A stretch of DNA of 60,770 bases from Fictibacillus macauensis ZFHKF-1 (GCF_000269865.1 NZ_AKKV01000041.1:1-60770); one strand, 5' to 3'. Shown: positions 28,508 through 41,140, counted from the stretch's first letter. The notes: generated by a model from the letters alone, not told the origin. Made by a program: numbers and translations.

Positions 28508-30586
28508 TTACTCTCCAGTTGATTTTTTGATAATTTCTTCAGAAATTGATTTAGGTACTTCTTCGTAGTGATCAAAGTGCATGGAATAAGTTCCACGTCC
28601 TTGAGTACGAGAACGAAGTGAAGTTGCATAACCAAACATTTCTGAAAGTGGAACCATCGCTTTAACAACTTGTGCGTTACCGCGAGCTTCCATACCTTCA
28701 ACGCGACCGCGACGTGAAGTTACGTCACCCATAATGTCTCCCATATACTCTTCTGGAATAACCACTTCTACTTTCATGATTGGTTCTAGAATAGCAGGAT
28801 CACATTTTGCTTTTGCGTTTTTAAGGGCCATAGAACCAGCGATCTTAAATGCCATTTCGTTGGAGTCAACGTCATGGTAAGATCCGTCTACGATACGAGC
28901 TTTAAGGTCAAGTAGCGGGAAGCCAGCAAGCATACCGTTTTTCATTGACTCTTCAATACCGCTTTGTACCGCTGGGATGTATTCACGAGGAACAACACCA
29001 CCGACGATTTTGTTTTCAAATACGAATCCAGATCCTTCTTCACCTGGCTCGAATTCGATCCAAACGTGACCATATTGACCACGACCACCGGATTGACGTA
29101 CGAATTTACCTTCAACTTTAGCCGCTTGGCGGATTGTTTCACGGTAAGCTACTTGTGGAGCACCTACGTTAGCTTCAACTTTGAATTCACGTTTCATACG
29201 ATCAACTAGTACGTCAAGGTGAAGCTCACCCATACCACCGATAATCGTTTGACCAGTTTCTTCGTCAGTTTCAGTGCGGAATGTAGGATCTTCCTCTGCA
29301 AGTTTCGCAAGTGCCATACCCATTTTATCTTGGTCAGCCTTAGATTTAGGCTCAATAGATAAGTGGATAACTGGCTCAGGGAATACCATAGATTCTAGGA
29401 TAACTTGGTTTTTCTCATCACAGAGAGTATCACCAGTTGTTGTATCTTTCAAACCTACAGCTGCAGCGATATCTCCAGCGTATACAGTAGAAATCTCTTC
29501 ACGGTGATTTGCGTGCATTTGTAGGATACGTCCTACGCGCTCACGCTTACCTTTTGTAGAGTTTTGTACGTATGAACCAGAGTTTAATGTACCAGAGTAC
29601 ACGCGGAAGAAAGTTAATTTACCAACGAAAGGATCAGTCATAACTTTAAACGCAAGTGCAGAGAATGGTGCATTATCGTCAGAAACACGTTCTACTTCTT
29701 CTTCAGAATCAGGAAGTGTACCTTTGATTGCAGGAACATCTACTGGAGAAGGTAGGAAGTCAATAACGGAGTCAAGCATAAGCTGAACACCTTTGTTTTT
29801 GAATGCAGATCCACAAATTACAGGATAGAACTCAACGTTACAAGTACCTTTACGGATTCCTGCTTTAAGCTCTTCTTTTGTAATTTCTTCGCCTTCTAAG
29901 TATTTTTCCATTAATTCTTCGTCAAGTTCAGCTACTGCTTCAACAAGCTTAGCACGCCATTCTTCAGCAAGTTCAAGATGTTCAGCAGGAATTTCGCCTA
30001 CTTCAATCTCTGTACCAAGATCATTACCGTAGAACACAGCGTTCATTTCGATAAGATCGATGATAGCTGAGAACTGATCTTCAGCTCCGATTGGAAGTTG
30101 AATTGGATGCGCATTTGCTCCAAGACGATCATGGATTGTTTTTACGGAGTACAAGAAGTCAGCTCCGATTTTATCCATTTTGTTTACAAATACTACACGA
30201 GGAACACCGTATGTTGTTGCTTGACGCCATACAGTTTCCGTTTGAGGTTCTACACCAGATTGTGCATCTAGTACAGCTACCGCTCCGTCTAATACGCGAA
30301 GTGAACGTTCTACTTCTACCGTGAAGTCTACGTGTCCAGGAGTATCAATGATGTTGATACGGTGACCTTTCCACTGAGCAGTTGTAGCAGCGGACGTAAT
30401 TGTGATTCCGCGCTCTTGCTCCTGTGGCATCCAGTCCATTTGTGAAGCTCCTTCATGAGTTTCACCAATTTTATGGATACGACCTGTGTAGTAAAGTACA
30501 CGTTCAGTAGTCGTTGTTTTACCAGCATCAATGTGAGCCATGATCCCGATATTACGCGTATTGTTTAAGGAGAATTCTCTTGCCAT
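28508..30586 (-). CDS. fusA: Elongation factor G
   Basis: A 692-aa translocase GTPase. G1 [19 protein letters not shown] (about 17-35), switch region [10 protein letters not shown]3 [20 protein letters not shown] and G4 NKMDK are intact; domain [14 protein letters not shown] is conserved. Fusidic-acid contact regions look normal. An 81-base gap with a hairpin separates it from rpsG. Confidence 0.99.
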   Translation of the reverse strand: MAREFSLNNTRNIGIMAHIDAGKTTTTERVLYYTGRIHKIGETHEGASQMDWMPQEQERGITITSAATTAQWKGHRINIIDTPGHVDFTVEVERSLRVLDGAVAVLDAQSGVEPQTETVWRQATTYGVPRVVFVNKMDKIGADFLYSVKTIHDRLGANAHPIQLPIGAEDQFSAIIDLIEMNAVFYGNDLGTEIEVGEIPAEHLELAEEWRAKLVEAVAELDEELMEKYLEGEEITKEELKAGIRKGTCNVEFYPVICGSAFKNKGVQLMLDSVIDFLPSPVDVPAIKGTLPDSEEEVERVSDDNAPFSALAFKVMTDPFVGKLTFFRVYSGTLNSGSYVQNSTKGKRERVGRILQMHANHREEISTVYAGDIAAAVGLKDTTTGDTLCDEKNQVILESMVFPEPVIHLSIEPKSKADQDKMGMALAKLAEEDPTFRTETDEETGQTIIGGMGELHLDVLVDRMKREFKVEANVGAPQVAYRETIRQAAKVEGKFVRQSGGRGQYGHVWIEFEPGEEGSGFVFENKIVGGVVPREYIPAVQSGIEESMKNGMLAGFPLLDLKARIVDGSYHDVDSNEMAFKIAGSMALKNAKAKCDPAILEPIMKVEVVIPEEYMGDIMGDVTSRRGRVEGMEARGNAQVVKAMVPLSEMFGYATSLRSRTQGRGTYSMHFDHYEEVPKSISEEIIKKSTGE

Positions 30587-30635
30587 GAAATTCTCTCCTT
30601 TCCTATACGTAGGAAATATTTTTTTATAGTGTGAT

Positions 30636-30659
30636 AGAGACAGCTAAAGAACTGTCTCT
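30636..30659 (-). repeat. Hairpin in rpsG-fusA gap
   Basis: Eight-base arms AGAGACAG (30636-30643) and CTGTCTCT (30652-30659) with an 8-nt loop, directly after rpsG. The sequence downstream on the minus strand is not a U-tract, so strong termination is unlikely; partial attenuation or mRNA processing is possible. Confidence 0.5.
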
Positions 30660-30667
30660 TATCATTC

Positions 30668-31138
30668 TTACCAGCGGTAGTGAGCAAACGCACGGTTTGC
30701 TTCCGCCATTTTATGCATATCTTCACGCTTTTTCACTGATGCTCCAGCATTGTTAGCAGCATCCATGATTTCGTTCGCAAGACGTTCTTCCATTGTCTTT
30801 TCTCCGCGAAGACGAGCGTAATTAGTTAACCAACGAAGGCCTAGAGTCGTACGACGCTCTGGACGAACTTCAACTGGTACTTGGTAGTTAGCACCACCAA
30901 CACGACGAGCACGAACTTCAAGAACAGGCATGATGTTCTTAAGGGCTTGTTCAAACACTTCCATAGGCTCAGTGTTTGTACGTTCCTTAATAAGATCAAA
31001 CGCGTTATAAAGAATCGTTTGCGCTACCCCTCTTTTACCGTCAATCATAATTTTGTTGATGAGACGAGTTACAAGTTTAGACTTGTAAATAGGGTCAGGC
31101 AATACATCACGACGAGAAACAGCTCCTTTACGAGGCAT
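30668..31138 (-). CDS. rpsG: 30S ribosomal protein S7
   Basis: A 156-aa S7, primary binder of the 16S 3' major domain. [20 protein letters not shown] and the conserved [18 protein letters not shown] and NRAFAHYRW end are diagnostic. It follows rpsL by 46 bases. Confidence 0.98.
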   Translation of the reverse strand: MPRKGAVSRRDVLPDPIYKSKLVTRLINKIMIDGKRGVAQTILYNAFDLIKERTNTEPMEVFEQALKNIMPVLEVRARRVGGANYQVPVEVRPERRTTLGLRWLTNYARLRGEKTMEERLANEIMDAANNAGASVKKREDMHKMAEANRAFAHYRW

Positions 31139-31184
31139 TGTGTCCCCTCCTTTCTCGATATAGTTTTTATTTTAGTAAATCAAC

Positions 31185-31634
<450 letters not shown>

Positions 31635-31677
31635 TCAAGACCACTGAACCAGGTGGTTCATCTTTGGACAAAAGAAA

Positions 31678-31713
31678 GTTTTTGCGAGAGGCCACGCAGG
31701 GCGTCGCAAAAAC
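31678..31713 (-). repeat. Long-stem hairpin between rplGB and rpsL
   Basis: Perfect 10-base arms GTTTTTGCGA (31678-31687) and TCGCAAAAAC (31704-31713) enclose a 16-nt GC-rich loop. It starts seven bases after the rplGB stop. The downstream side is only moderately T-rich, so it may tune the ratio of rplGB to rpsL message rather than terminate fully. Confidence 0.6.
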
Positions 31714-31720
31714 ATTTAAT

Positions 31721-31969
31721 TTATCCTTTTATAGCAACAGTTGCGGCTCCTACATCAATTCCACAAGCTTTTCCAAGCTTTTTCATGGAATCGACTTTCG
31801 TAATCGGGACAAGTTTCTCCTGCGCAATCTGTAATACTTTACTCGTTACACGAGGATCGGCGTCATCTGCAACGACGAGCTCTTTTACTTCTCCGTTTTG
31901 CAAACTCTTAATGGTTTGCTTCGTTCCTACGATACATTCAGAAGCCTGTGTCACTTTATCATAAGACAT
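31721..31969 (-). CDS. rplGB: L7Ae-family ribosomal protein (YbxF/RplGB)
   Basis: An 82-aa L7Ae/L30e-fold protein that binds kink-turn RNA. The conserved [19 protein letters not shown] and [19 protein letters not shown] segments place it with YbxF of B. subtilis. Its role in the ribosome is uncertain. The start is ATG 31969 with GGAGG upstream; the 89-aa alternative is rejected. It heads the rplGB-rpsL-rpsG-fusA-tufA unit. Confidence 0.93.
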   Translation of the reverse strand: MSYDKVTQASECIVGTKQTIKSLQNGEVKELVVADDADPRVTSKVLQIAQEKLVPITKVDSMKKLGKACGIDVGAATVAIKG

Positions 31970-31996
31970 CGGTATCCTCCAAAGTAACAAATCTTA

Positions 31997-32039
31997 GGAG
32001 CACTAGGATATAATATCACTTTAGTGCTCCCGATGTCAA
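31997..32039 (-). promoter_or_regulatory. Promoter of rplGB-rpsL unit with embedded inverted repeat
   Basis: On the minus strand there is a perfect -35 TTGACA (32039-32034), an 18-bp spacer and a -10 TATTAT (32015-32010). Perfect 9-base arms GGAGCACTA/TAGTGCTCC (31997-32005 and 32022-32030) straddle the -10, one in the spacer and one near the start site. The repeat could be an operator, or a hairpin in read-through mRNA from rpoC. Confidence 0.7.
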
Positions 32040-32050
32040 CACTTCTCTTG

Positions 32051-35000
32051 CTATTCTTGCGAGACTAACGCTGTCTCTTCCATGCTAGCTTCAGATTCTT
32101 CCGTAATTGGAGAGTCTACTGCTACATTTCTGTAACGAGACATACCTGTACCTGCTGGAATCAACTTACCGATAATAACGTTCTCTTTAAGGCCGAGAAG
32201 TTCATCTCGTTTTCCTTTAATAGCAGCATCTGTAAGAACACGAGTTGTTTCTTGGAAGGATGCAGCTGATAAGAATGATTCAGTTTCAAGGGATGCTTTC
32301 GTAATACCAAGCAAGACCGGACGTCCTGTTGCAGGAATTCCACCTTGTAGAAGTACTTTACGGTTAACATCTGTAAATACATGAATATCAAGCAGTGCAC
32401 CAGGCAATACGTCTGTGTGACCAGCGTCGATAATACGTACTTTACGAAGCATTTGACGAACCATAACCTCAACGTGCTTATCTCCGATTTCTACCCCTTG
32501 CATACGGTATACTTTCTGAACTTCACGAAGAAGGTATTCTTGAACGCCTTCTGCACCTTTAACTTTAATCAATTCTTTCGGATCGATTGAACCTTCTGTC
32601 AGTACGTGTCCAGCCGTTACTTGCTCGCCTTCCGCGACTTTAATACGAGAGCCGTATGGCACTGTATATGTTCTTGTTTCAATCTCACCTTGAACAAGAA
32701 TTTCACGTTTTTCTTTCGATTCATTGACCGAAATAACGGTTCCTTCAAGTTCAGAAATGATCGCTTGCCCTTTCGGGTTACGCGCTTCAAACAATTCTTG
32801 GATACGTGGTAAACCTTGCGTGATATCGTCTCCGGCTACCCCACCTGTATGGAACGTACGCATTGTAAGCTGTGTTCCTGGTTCCCCGATCGACTGTGCA
32901 GCGATAATACCAACTGCTTCACCAACTTCAACGTCGGATCCAGTCGCCAAGTTGCGTCCGTAACATCTTTTACATACGCCATGGCGTGTATCACAAGTAA
33001 ATACAGAACGAAGTGTTACTTCTTCGATACCAGCATCTACGATTGCAGCTGCCATATCTTCCGTAATCTGCTCATTCTTGCTAACAATCACATCATTTGT
33101 TTCTGGATGTGTAATTGTTTTATACGATGTACGACCGACTAAGCGCTCATACAAGTTTTCAATGACTTCATTGCCTTCTTTAATAGCAGCAACTTTCAGA
33201 CCACGGTCTGTTCCGCAATCATCCTCACGAACGATTACATCTTGTGCTACGTCTACAAGACGACGTGTTAAGTAACCTGAGTCAGCTGTCTTCAGGGCCG
33301 TATCGGCAAGACCTTTACGCGCACCATGCGTCGAGATAAAGTACTCGAGTACAGTTAGACCTTCACGGAAACTTGATTTGATCGGTAACTCGATAATTTT
33401 ACCAGCCGGGTTGGCCATGAGACCACGCATACCCGCAAGCTGCGTAAAGTTAGATGCGTTACCACGCGCTCCAGAGTCACTCATCATGAAGATTGGGTTT
33501 CTCTTATCAAGCGTCAGCATCAGTTTTTGTTGAATTTCATCTTTTGCTTGGCTCCAAATCGCGATAACACGCTCATAGCGCTCATCTTCTGTGATTAAAC
33601 CACGACGGAACTGTTTCGTTACAGTCGTAACTTTATCTTCAGCGATATCAAGGATCCCTTGCTTTTCTGGTAATACAACGATGTCAGATACACCAACAGT
33701 AATACCAGCTTTTGTAGAATATTTAAATCCAAGATCTTTCATGCGATCAAGCATCTTAGACGTTTCTGTAATTTTAAAGCGTTTGAAGACTTCTGCAATG
33801 ATTTTCCCAAGAATACCTTTCTTAAATGCTGAAATCTCATCTTGTTTAGCGATTTCTGCTTTAATATCCGCCCCTTGAGGAAGGAAGTACTTCTCAGGTG
33901 TTTCAATTTGCAAGTTCGCAGTCGTCGGTTCGTTAATATAAGGGAAAGACTTTGGAAGAATCTCATTAAAGAGAAGCTTACCAACTGTCGTCATTAACAT
34001 CATGCTCTTCTGATGTTCCTTAAATGATAATTTATCTAACGACGTTACTGGAACAGCAATACGGCTATGAAGATGAACGTATCCATTTTCGTAAGCAACG
34101 ATTGCTTCATTAGCGTCTTTAAACACAGATCCTTCACCAATGGCGCCGGCGCGTTCCATCGTCAAGTAATAGTTACCAAGAACCATATCCTGTGACGGTG
34201 TAACTACTGGTTTACCATCTTTCGGGTTCAAGATGTTTTGAGCAGCTAGCATTAGAATACGTGCTTCAGCTTGCGCTTCTGCAGATAAAGGTACGTGGAC
34301 CGCCATTTGGTCACCATCAAAGTCAGCATTGTAGGCTGTACATACGAGTGGGTGAAGACGAATCGCGCGTCCTTCTACTAATGTTGGCTCAAACGCTTGA
34401 ATTCCGAGTCTGTGAAGTGTTGGTGCACGGTTTAGAAGAACCGGATGTTCACGAATAACATCTTCAAGAACGTCCCATACTTCAGGCTGAACACGTTCAA
34501 CCTTACGCTTTGCACTCTTAATATTATGAGCTAGACCTTTTGCTACAAGCTCCTTCATTACGAAAGGCTTAAAGAGCTCAAGAGCCATCTCTTTCGGAAG
34601 ACCACATTGATACATTTTCAAGTGAGGTCCTACTACGATTACCGAACGTCCAGAGTAGTCAACACGCTTACCAAGAAGGTTTTGACGGAAACGTCCTTGT
34701 TTCCCTTTCAACATATGAGAAAGAGATTTTAATGGACGGTTACCCGGACCAGTTACCGGACGACCACGACGACCGTTATCAATCAATGCATCAACTGCTT
34801 CTTGTAACATACGCTTTTCATTTTGAACGATAATGTTCGGTGCGCCTAAATCTAAGAGACGTTTCAAGCGATTGTTACGGTTGATTACACGACGGTATAA
34901 GTCGTTCAGGTCAGATGTTGCAAAACGTCCTCCGTCAAGCTGTACCATCGGGCGTAGCTCAGGCGGAATAACAGGAAGCACATCAAGAATCATCCAAGAA

Positions 35001-35668
35001 GGTTCATTGCCTGAATGGCGGAACGCTTCTAGCACTTCAAGGCGCTTAATCGCACGCGTACGACGTTGTCCTTGTGCTGTTTTCAGCTCTTCTTTTAGAA
35101 GATCGACTTCTTTTACAAGGTCGATGTCTTCAAGGAGTCGACGAATGGCTTCTGCACCCATTTGCGCCGTAAATCCTTGACCGTATTTTTCACGATAAGA
35201 ACGGTATTCTTTTTCAGAAAGCAGCTGTTTTTTCTCCAGCGGCGTTTCACCCGTATCTGTCACCACGTAAGATGCAAAGTAAATGACTTCTTCCAGTGCT
35301 CTTGGAGACATATCGAGTACAAGACCCATACGGCTTGGTATTCCTTTGAAATACCAAATATGAGAAACCGGCGCAGCAAGCTCGATGTGACCCATACGGT
35401 CACGTCGAACTTTCGCGCGAGTTACTTCAACGCCACAACGATCACATACTACACCCTTATAACGAACACGCTTGTATTTTCCGCAGTGGCATTCCCAGTC
35501 CTTTTGAGGGCCGAAAATACGTTCACAGAACAAGCCATCCTTTTCGGGTTTTAATGTACGGTAATTGATCGTTTCAGGTTTTTTCACTTCTCCACGAGAC
35601 CAAGAACGAATCTTGTCTGGAGAAGCGAGGCCTATTTTCATATACTCAAAATTGTTTACGTCTATCAA
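32051..35668 (-). CDS. rpoC: RNA polymerase beta' subunit
   Basis: A 1205-aa beta' subunit. The zinc-binding domain has C60, C62, C75 and C78, and the catalytic Mg-binding motif NADFDGDQ lies near residue 450. A second Cys cluster (DCGTDRG ... [11 protein letters not shown]) lies near 810-890. The start codon is TTG at 35668 ([19 protein letters not shown]), with GGGAGG upstream. It follows rpoB by 30 bases. Confidence 0.98.
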   Translation of the reverse strand: MIDVNNFEYMKIGLASPDKIRSWSRGEVKKPETINYRTLKPEKDGLFCERIFGPQKDWECHCGKYKRVRYKGVVCDRCGVEVTRAKVRRDRMGHIELAAPVSHIWYFKGIPSRMGLVLDMSPRALEEVIYFASYVVTDTGETPLEKKQLLSEKEYRSYREKYGQGFTAQMGAEAIRRLLEDIDLVKEVDLLKEELKTAQGQRRTRAIKRLEVLEAFRHSGNEPSWMILDVLPVIPPELRPMVQLDGGRFATSDLNDLYRRVINRNNRLKRLLDLGAPNIIVQNEKRMLQEAVDALIDNGRRGRPVTGPGNRPLKSLSHMLKGKQGRFRQNLLGKRVDYSGRSVIVVGPHLKMYQCGLPKEMALELFKPFVMKELVAKGLAHNIKSAKRKVERVQPEVWDVLEDVIREHPVLLNRAPTLHRLGIQAFEPTLVEGRAIRLHPLVCTAYNADFDGDQMAVHVPLSAEAQAEARILMLAAQNILNPKDGKPVVTPSQDMVLGNYYLTMERAGAIGEGSVFKDANEAIVAYENGYVHLHSRIAVPVTSLDKLSFKEHQKSMMLMTTVGKLLFNEILPKSFPYINEPTTANLQIETPEKYFLPQGADIKAEIAKQDEISAFKKGILGKIIAEVFKRFKITETSKMLDRMKDLGFKYSTKAGITVGVSDIVVLPEKQGILDIAEDKVTTVTKQFRRGLITEDERYERVIAIWSQAKDEIQQKLMLTLDKRNPIFMMSDSGARGNASNFTQLAGMRGLMANPAGKIIELPIKSSFREGLTVLEYFISTHGARKGLADTALKTADSGYLTRRLVDVAQDVIVREDDCGTDRGLKVAAIKEGNEVIENLYERLVGRTSYKTITHPETNDVIVSKNEQITEDMAAAIVDAGIEEVTLRSVFTCDTRHGVCKRCYGRNLATGSDVEVGEAVGIIAAQSIGEPGTQLTMRTFHTGGVAGDDITQGLPRIQELFEARNPKGQAIISELEGTVISVNESKEKREILVQGEIETRTYTVPYGSRIKVAEGEQVTAGHVLTEGSIDPKELIKVKGAEGVQEYLLREVQKVYRMQGVEIGDKHVEVMVRQMLRKVRIIDAGHTDVLPGALLDIHVFTDVNRKVLLQGGIPATGRPVLLGITKASLETESFLSAASFQETTRVLTDAAIKGKRDELLGLKENVIIGKLIPAGTGMSRYRNVAVDSPITEESEASMEETALVSQE

Positions 35669-35698
35669 GGAGCAAACCTCCCTTATGATATCCTGTTT

Positions 35699-38600
35699 TT
35701 ATTCACTTACAGTGTAAGATTCAAGATTTAGATTAAGCTTTTCGTTTGCTTGATCTTCTTCATCATCAAGCTCGCGCATTTCAATTTCTTTGTCTTCGCC
35801 GTTCATAATTTTAACGTCCATACCGAGTGACTGAAGCTCTTTGATCAATACTTTGAATGATTCTGGAACACCAGGCTCTGGAACGTTTTCGCCTTTTACA
35901 ATTGCTTCGTACGTTTTTACACGACCGACAACATCATCGGACTTGACTGTAAGAATTTCTTGAAGCGTGTAAGCAGCACCATATGCTTCGAGTGCCCATA
36001 CTTCCATCTCCCCGAAACGCTGACCACCAAATTGTGCTTTACCACCAAGCGGCTGTTGCGTAACAAGTGAGTATGGTCCAGTGGAACGAGCATGAAGCTT
36101 ATCGTCAACCATGTGAGCGAGTTTAATCATATACATAACACCGACAGAGACACGGTTATCAAACGGTACACCTGTTCTTCCATCATAAAGAACTGTTTTA
36201 CCATCACGCGCCATACCGGCTTCTTCAATTGTTTCCCACACATCTTCCTCACGCGCTCCGTCAAATACAGGCGTCGCCATGTGAACACCAAGCTGTCTTG
36301 CAGCCATACCCAAGTGAAGCTCGAGCACTTGCCCGATGTTCATACGAGATGGTACACCCAGTGGGTTCAACATGATATCGATTGGTGTGCCGTCTGGAAG
36401 ATATGGCATATCTTCTTCTGGCATGATGCGGGAGATAACCCCTTTGTTACCATGGCGTCCGGCCATTTTATCTCCTTCGTGAATTTTACGCTTCTGTACG
36501 ATATACGCACGAACAAGCTGATTCACGCCCGGAGGTAGCTCGTCACCATCTTCACGATTAAAGACTTTCACATCAAGGATGATTCCGTCTCCACCATGAG
36601 GCACACGAAGCGATGTATCACGAACTTCACGTGCTTTTTCACCGAAGATTGCATGTAATAAACGTTCTTCTGCTGTTAGCTCTGTAACACCTTTAGGCGT
36701 TACTTTACCAACGAGAATGTCACCGTCTTTTACTTCTGCACCTACACGAATGATTCCACGGTCATCTAAGTTGCGAAGTGCTTCTTCACCGACGTTCGGA
36801 ATATCACGTGTAATTTCTTCAGGTCCTAGCTTTGTATCACGAGCTTCTGATTCGTATTCTTCAATATGAATCGATGTATAAACATCGTCTTTAACAAGAC
36901 GTTCGCTCATGATGACAGCATCCTCATAGTTATAACCTTCCCATGTCATAAAGCCAACGAGTACGTTACGACCAAGCGCAAGTTCTCCTTTTTCCATAGA
37001 AGGTCCGTCAGCAAGGATTTCGCCTTTAACGACACGGTCGCCTTTGCTAACGATTGGACGCTGATTATAGCACGTTCCTTGGTTGGAACGAATAAATTTC
37101 AAGCAGTTGTAGCGATCAAGCTGGCCTTTAACTTCTTGACCATCCACCATTTCAATACGGCGGACTTGAACTTGTTTCGCTGTTACTTTTTCGACAATTC
37201 CTTCGTACTTACAAATAACTGCAGCACCGGAGTCTTTTGCCGAAACGTGCTCCATACCCGTTCCGACTGTTGGCGCTTCTGGCACCATTAGTGGAACAGC
37301 TTGACGTTGCATGTTCGCTCCCATTAGGGCACGGTTGGAGTCATCGTTTTCTAAGAACGGAATACAAGCAGTCGCAGCGGATACAACTTGTTTAGGAGAT
37401 ACGTCCATGTAGTCAATACGGTCGCGTTTTACGATCGTGTTTTCACCACGGAAACGAGCGATAACGTCTTCGTTTAAGAATTCGCCATCATCACCTAGAC
37501 GTGAGTTTGCTTGCGCTACTACGTAATTATCTTCCTCATCAGCCGTTAAGTAATCGATGCGGCCAGTAACTTTCCCTGTTTCCGGATCAACGCGACGATA
37601 TGGTGTTTCAATGAAACCATATTCGTTTACTTTTGCATAACTTGATAAGGAGTTAATAAGACCGATATTTGGTCCCTCTGGCGTTTCAATTGGACACATA
37701 CGCCCGTAGTGGGAATAGTGAACGTCACGAACTTCCATTCCTGCGCGCTCACGTGTAAGTCCACCTGGCCCTAGAGCTGATAGACGGCGCTTATGCGTAA
37801 GTTCCGCAAGCGGGTTCGTTTGATCCATAAATTGAGAAAGCTGAGAGCTTCCGAAGAACTCTTTAATCGCAGCAATAACCGGGCGAATATTGATCAATGC
37901 TTGTGGTGTAATAGAGTTTGTGTCTTGAATAGACATTCTCTCACGAACCACACGTTCCATACGAGAAAGACCGATACGGAACTGATTTTGAAGAAGTTCG
38001 CCTACAGAACGAAGACGACGATTCCCAAGGTGATCAATATCATCCGTGTTACCTACACTATGAAGCAAGTTAAAGAAGTAGTTAATAGATGCGATGATAT
38101 CTGAAACCGTAATATTCTTCACTGATTTATCAACATTTGTGTTACCGATGACTTTGATGATACGTTCACCTTCGACATCATCTGGTGCATAAATGTTAAT
38201 AGATTGGATCGGAACATCTTGATCTTCCGCTACACCACCTGCTGGCGTTACGTGACGGAACCCGATTCCATTTTCCAAATAAGGAAGAACCTTGTCCAGC
38301 GTACGACGGTCAAGCAATGTTCCTGCTTCTGCAATGATTTCTCCTGTTTCAGGATCAGCCAGTGTTTCAGCAAGCTTTTGGTTGAACAAACGGTTTTTAA
38401 TATGAAGTTTTTTGTTGATTTTATAGCGTCCTACGCTAGCAAGATCATAGCGTTTAGGATCGAAAAAGCGGGAGTCTAATAAACTCTTTGCGTTATCAAC
38501 CGTAGGTGGTTCACCAGGGCGAAGACGCTCATAGATTTCTAGCAACGCTTTTTCTGTACCTTCTGTATTATCTTTATCAAGCGTATTTCTTAAATACTCA

Positions 38601-39241
38601 TCTTCACCGAGCAAGTCGATGATTTCTTGATCAGATCCAAACCCTAATGCACGAAGCAATACGGTAATAGGAATTTTTCTCGTGCGATCAATGCGCACAT
38701 ATACTATATCCTTAGCGTCTGTTTCAAATTCAAGCCAGGCACCGCGGTTTGGTATAACAGTGGCAGTGAATCCCTTTTTACCGTTTTTATCGATTTTTTC
38801 ACTGTAGTAGACACTCGGTGAACGAACAAGCTGAGAAACAATTACACGTTCAGCTCCGTTGATCACAAACGTGCCTGTATCTGTCATTAACGGGAAATCT
38901 CCCATAAATACTTCTTGCTCTTTGACTTCGCCTGTCTCTTTATTAATGAGACGCACCTTTACGCGAAGCGGCGCAGCATAAGTTACATCACGCTCTTTCG
39001 ATTCCTCTACAGGATATTTCGGATCTCCAAGGCTATAGTCAATAAACTCTAGCACAAGATTGCCTGTAAAGTCCTCAATCGGCGAAATGTCCTGGAACAT
39101 TTCACGCAGTCCCTCATCAAGAAACCATTGATAGGAAGCAGTTTGAATTTCAATTAAATTTGGTAATTCAAGTACTTCACTAATTCTCGCGTAACTTCTT
39201 CGTTGGCGGTGGCGTCCAAACTGAACTAGTTGACCTGTCAA
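35699..39241 (-). CDS. rpoB: RNA polymerase beta subunit
   Basis: A 1180-aa beta subunit, a little shorter at its C-terminus than B. subtilis RpoB (1193 aa). The rifampicin pocket ([20 protein letters not shown], around 460-490) carries the wild-type sequence. I choose the TTG at 39241 ([15 protein letters not shown]): GAGGGG lies eight bases upstream, while the GTG at 39250 abuts that site. TTG also matches the annotated B. subtilis start. It has its own promoter and a long leader. Confidence 0.96.
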   Translation of the reverse strand: MTGQLVQFGRHRQRRSYARISEVLELPNLIEIQTASYQWFLDEGLREMFQDISPIEDFTGNLVLEFIDYSLGDPKYPVEESKERDVTYAAPLRVKVRLINKETGEVKEQEVFMGDFPLMTDTGTFVINGAERVIVSQLVRSPSVYYSEKIDKNGKKGFTATVIPNRGAWLEFETDAKDIVYVRIDRTRKIPITVLLRALGFGSDQEIIDLLGEDEYLRNTLDKDNTEGTEKALLEIYERLRPGEPPTVDNAKSLLDSRFFDPKRYDLASVGRYKINKKLHIKNRLFNQKLAETLADPETGEIIAEAGTLLDRRTLDKVLPYLENGIGFRHVTPAGGVAEDQDVPIQSINIYAPDDVEGERIIKVIGNTNVDKSVKNITVSDIIASINYFFNLLHSVGNTDDIDHLGNRRLRSVGELLQNQFRIGLSRMERVVRERMSIQDTNSITPQALINIRPVIAAIKEFFGSSQLSQFMDQTNPLAELTHKRRLSALGPGGLTRERAGMEVRDVHYSHYGRMCPIETPEGPNIGLINSLSSYAKVNEYGFIETPYRRVDPETGKVTGRIDYLTADEEDNYVVAQANSRLGDDGEFLNEDVIARFRGENTIVKRDRIDYMDVSPKQVVSAATACIPFLENDDSNRALMGANMQRQAVPLMVPEAPTVGTGMEHVSAKDSGAAVICKYEGIVEKVTAKQVQVRRIEMVDGQEVKGQLDRYNCLKFIRSNQGTCYNQRPIVSKGDRVVKGEILADGPSMEKGELALGRNVLVGFMTWEGYNYEDAVIMSERLVKDDVYTSIHIEEYESEARDTKLGPEEITRDIPNVGEEALRNLDDRGIIRVGAEVKDGDILVGKVTPKGVTELTAEERLLHAIFGEKAREVRDTSLRVPHGGDGIILDVKVFNREDGDELPPGVNQLVRAYIVQKRKIHEGDKMAGRHGNKGVISRIMPEEDMPYLPDGTPIDIMLNPLGVPSRMNIGQVLELHLGMAARQLGVHMATPVFDGAREEDVWETIEEAGMARDGKTVLYDGRTGVPFDNRVSVGVMYMIKLAHMVDDKLHARSTGPYSLVTQQPLGGKAQFGGQRFGEMEVWALEAYGAAYTLQEILTVKSDDVVGRVKTYEAIVKGENVPEPGVPESFKVLIKELQSLGMDVKIMNGEDKEIEMRELDDEEDQANEKLNLNLESYTVSE

Positions 39242-39324
39242 CTGATTCACCCCTCAAATCCAGCGTTTTTTCTTGTTCCTGTATACTCTAACACTCTAGT
39301 AGAGAATGCCAGAAAGACAAAAAG

Positions 39325-39345
39325 AAAAAGGGTTTTAAAAAAACC
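39325..39345 (-). promoter_or_regulatory. Candidate attenuator hairpin in rpoB leader
   Basis: On the minus strand GGTTTT (39345-39340) pairs with AAAACC (39336-39331) around a 3-nt loop, followed by C and a T-rich tract (CTTTTTCTTTTT, continuing to about 39318). The stem is short and AT-rich, so any termination would be weak. The rest of the 235-nt leader shows no other clear element. Confidence 0.35.
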
Positions 39346-39482
39346 GCAATTTCATTAAAGCAACAGATTATATAATTTTGCCCAAATTATCCTCTTGATA
39401 TACGCTCAAAACATAGTAATATCGAGTGTTTCACTGCATTTTGACACAAAGGCAGAAAATATGGATTCATTGGCATTTTATA

Positions 39483-39511
39483 ATATTAGCATAGACTACA
39501 TATAGAGTCAA
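39483..39511 (-). promoter_or_regulatory. Promoter of rpoB-rpoC
   Basis: On the minus strand there is a -35 TTGACT (39511-39506), a 17-bp spacer and a -10 TAATAT (39488-39483). It overlaps the 3' end of the methyltransferase gene and gives a leader of about 235 nt. Confidence 0.75.
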
Positions 39512-40110
39512 CGTTTTATCGCTTTAATAATAAAATAACCCTTGCTTTTTTGCACTGTTTCTACTTCATCAAATAGACTTTCAAGTTTTTCAATCGCCGA
39601 TGGCGCTCCTTGTTTTTTTTGAATAACGATCCAAAGCTCTCCACCTGCACGAAGTTTACGCTCTGCATCTTCAAAAAGTTGATGTACGACCTTTTTACCG
39701 GCACGAATTGGCGGGTTAGATAAAATTACCGCAAAGTCACTTTCTTGCACATTTTCAAACAAACTACTTTTACGCGCCTCAATCGAACTTACTCCATTAA
39801 GAGCAGCATTTTCTCGAGAAAGGTCAACAGCTCGTTCGTTAATATCAACCATCAGTACATTACGATCGCTAAATTCTTTTGCAAGCGAAATGCCAATCGG
39901 CCCATAGCCACAACCTACATCAAGAATAGTACCATCCACTTCAGGCATAACAAACGATTCAATTAGAAGGCGACTCCCAAAATCCACTTCTTTTTTGGAA
40001 AAAACACCAGCATCCGATATAAAGGTATACGTATGACCTCTTAGCGGAAATGCCCAACGTTTGCGATCGCTCTTCACTTCTGGACGTTCAGAATAATAAT
40101 GCCCACTCAT
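39508..40110 (-). CDS. ybxB: RsmC/MTS-domain methyltransferase (YbxB)
   Basis: A 200-aa S-adenosylmethionine-dependent methyltransferase similar to the C-terminal half of RsmC, which methylates G1207 of 16S rRNA in E. coli. AdoMet motif I DVGCGYGPIG (about 65-74) and the catalytic NPPIRAGKK (NPP motif, about 130-138) are intact. The start is ATG 40110 with AAGGAAG upstream; an extension to 40170 would run through the rplL terminator. The target has not been verified for this family in Bacillus. Confidence 0.9.
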   Translation of the reverse strand: MSGHYYSERPEVKSDRKRWAFPLRGHTYTFISDAGVFSKKEVDFGSRLLIESFVMPEVDGTILDVGCGYGPIGISLAKEFSDRNVLMVDINERAVDLSRENAALNGVSSIEARKSSLFENVQESDFAVILSNPPIRAGKKVVHQLFEDAERKLRAGGELWIVIQKKQGAPSAIEKLESLFDEVETVQKSKGYFIIKAIKR

Positions 40111-40172
40111 TGTCTCGCTTCCTTTCTTGAAGGAATTGTTTCTATCAGTATTACCAAAAGTAGCATTCATAT

Positions 40173-40203
40173 AAAAAGGCTCGCCTTGGAAGGCGAACCT
40201 TTT
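40173..40203 (-). terminator. Terminator after rplL
   Basis: On the minus strand AAAAGGTTCGCC (40203-40192) pairs with GGCGAGCCTTTT (40185-40174), 12 bp with one G-U and a 6-nt loop, followed by T-rich sequence. It separates rplJL from ybxB. Confidence 0.85.
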
Positions 40204-40219
40204 AATTAAAAGTGTAAAA

Positions 40220-40585
40220 TTACTTAACTTCTACAGAAGCTCCAACTTCTTCAAGTTTAGCTTTGATTTCTTCAGCTTCGTCTTTAGCAACGCCTTCTTT
40301 AACAGTGTTAGGAGCGCCATCAACTAGTTCTTTAGCTTCTTTAAGACCAAGGCCTGTAAGCTCACGAACTACTTTGATAACTTTAATTTTAGAAGCTCCA
40401 CCGCTTGTTAGGATTACGTCGAACTCAGTTTTCTCAGCTGCAGCGTCTCCACCAGCAGCTCCACCAGCTACAGCTACAGGAGCAGCAGCAGTTACACCAA
40501 ATTCTTCTTCAATTGCCTTAACTAGGTCGTTAAGTTCAAGTACAGTCATCGTTTTTAAGCTTTCAATGATTTGCTCGTTAGACAT
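40220..40585 (-). CDS. rplL: 50S ribosomal protein L7/L12
   Basis: A 121-aa stalk protein. The N-terminal dimerisation domain (about 1-30) is joined by an Ala/Gly-rich hinge (about 35-52) to the factor-binding C-terminal domain ([19 protein letters not shown] ... [15 protein letters not shown]). Translated in excess of L10 to form the multi-copy stalk. It lies 54 bases after rplJ. Confidence 0.98.
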   Translation of the reverse strand: MSNEQIIESLKTMTVLELNDLVKAIEEEFGVTAAAPVAVAGGAAGGDAAAEKTEFDVILTSGGASKIKVIKVVRELTGLGLKEAKELVDGAPNTVKEGVAKDEAEEIKAKLEEVGASVEVK

Positions 40586-40639
40586 TATAATTTCCTCCTT
40601 AGTTAGTTAAATCTTAGTTTTTTATTGAATACGAAAGGC

Positions 40640-41140
40640 TTATGCGCCTTGTTCTTCTTTTTGTTCTGCAACGGCTTTAGTAACCAACGCAAAGTTGCGA
40701 ATTGGCGCTTGAAGCACGCTGAGTACCATAGAAAGAAGTCCGTCGCGTGATGGAAGATCTGCAAGTGCTTTAACTTCCTCAACTGTTGCAACACGGCCTT
40801 CGATTACGCCAGCTTTGATCTCAAGAGCTTCGTTTTCCTTAGCAAAATTGTTAAGGATTTTAGCTGGAGCTACTACGTCGTCATTGCTGAATGCAATTGC
40901 CGTAGGACCAGTTAGATGCTCGTTAAGCTCAGATAAGCCAGTTTCATCCGCAGCACGGCGAGTCATTGTATTTTTGTATACTTTGAACTCAATCCCTGCT
41001 TCACGTAGCTGTTTACGAAGTTCAGTTACTGCCGCAACGCTAAGTCCGCGATAGTCAACAAGAATTGTTGATTTGCTTTCACGAAGTTGTCCAGCGATGT
41101 CAGAAACCAATTGCTTCTTAGTTTCAAGAATACTGCTCAT
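40640..41140 (-). CDS. rplJ: 50S ribosomal protein L10
   Basis: A 166-aa L10, the base of the L7/L12 stalk. [20 protein letters not shown] and [20 protein letters not shown] open it, and the C-terminal helix that carries L12 dimers ends it ([12 protein letters not shown]). The ATG has AGGAGGTG upstream. It is preceded by a structured L10 leader with attenuator. Confidence 0.97.
   Translation of the reverse strand: MSSILETKKQLVSDIAGQLRESKSTILVDYRGLSVAAVTELRKQLREAGIEFKVYKNTMTRRAADETGLSELNEHLTGPTAIAFSNDDVVAPAKILNNFAKENEALEIKAGVIEGRVATVEEVKALADLPSRDGLLSMVLSVLQAPIRNFALVTKAVAEQKEEQGA

Noticed and set aside
28498-28522. Hairpin CAACTGG/CCAGTTG over the fusA stop codon
   Set aside because: Considered as a terminator, but no U-tract follows and the stem is interrupted; not enough to call a site.
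36092-36538. Plus-strand frame of 148 codons antisense to rpoB
   Set aside because: Shadow frame within a conserved gene, with no initiation signal.
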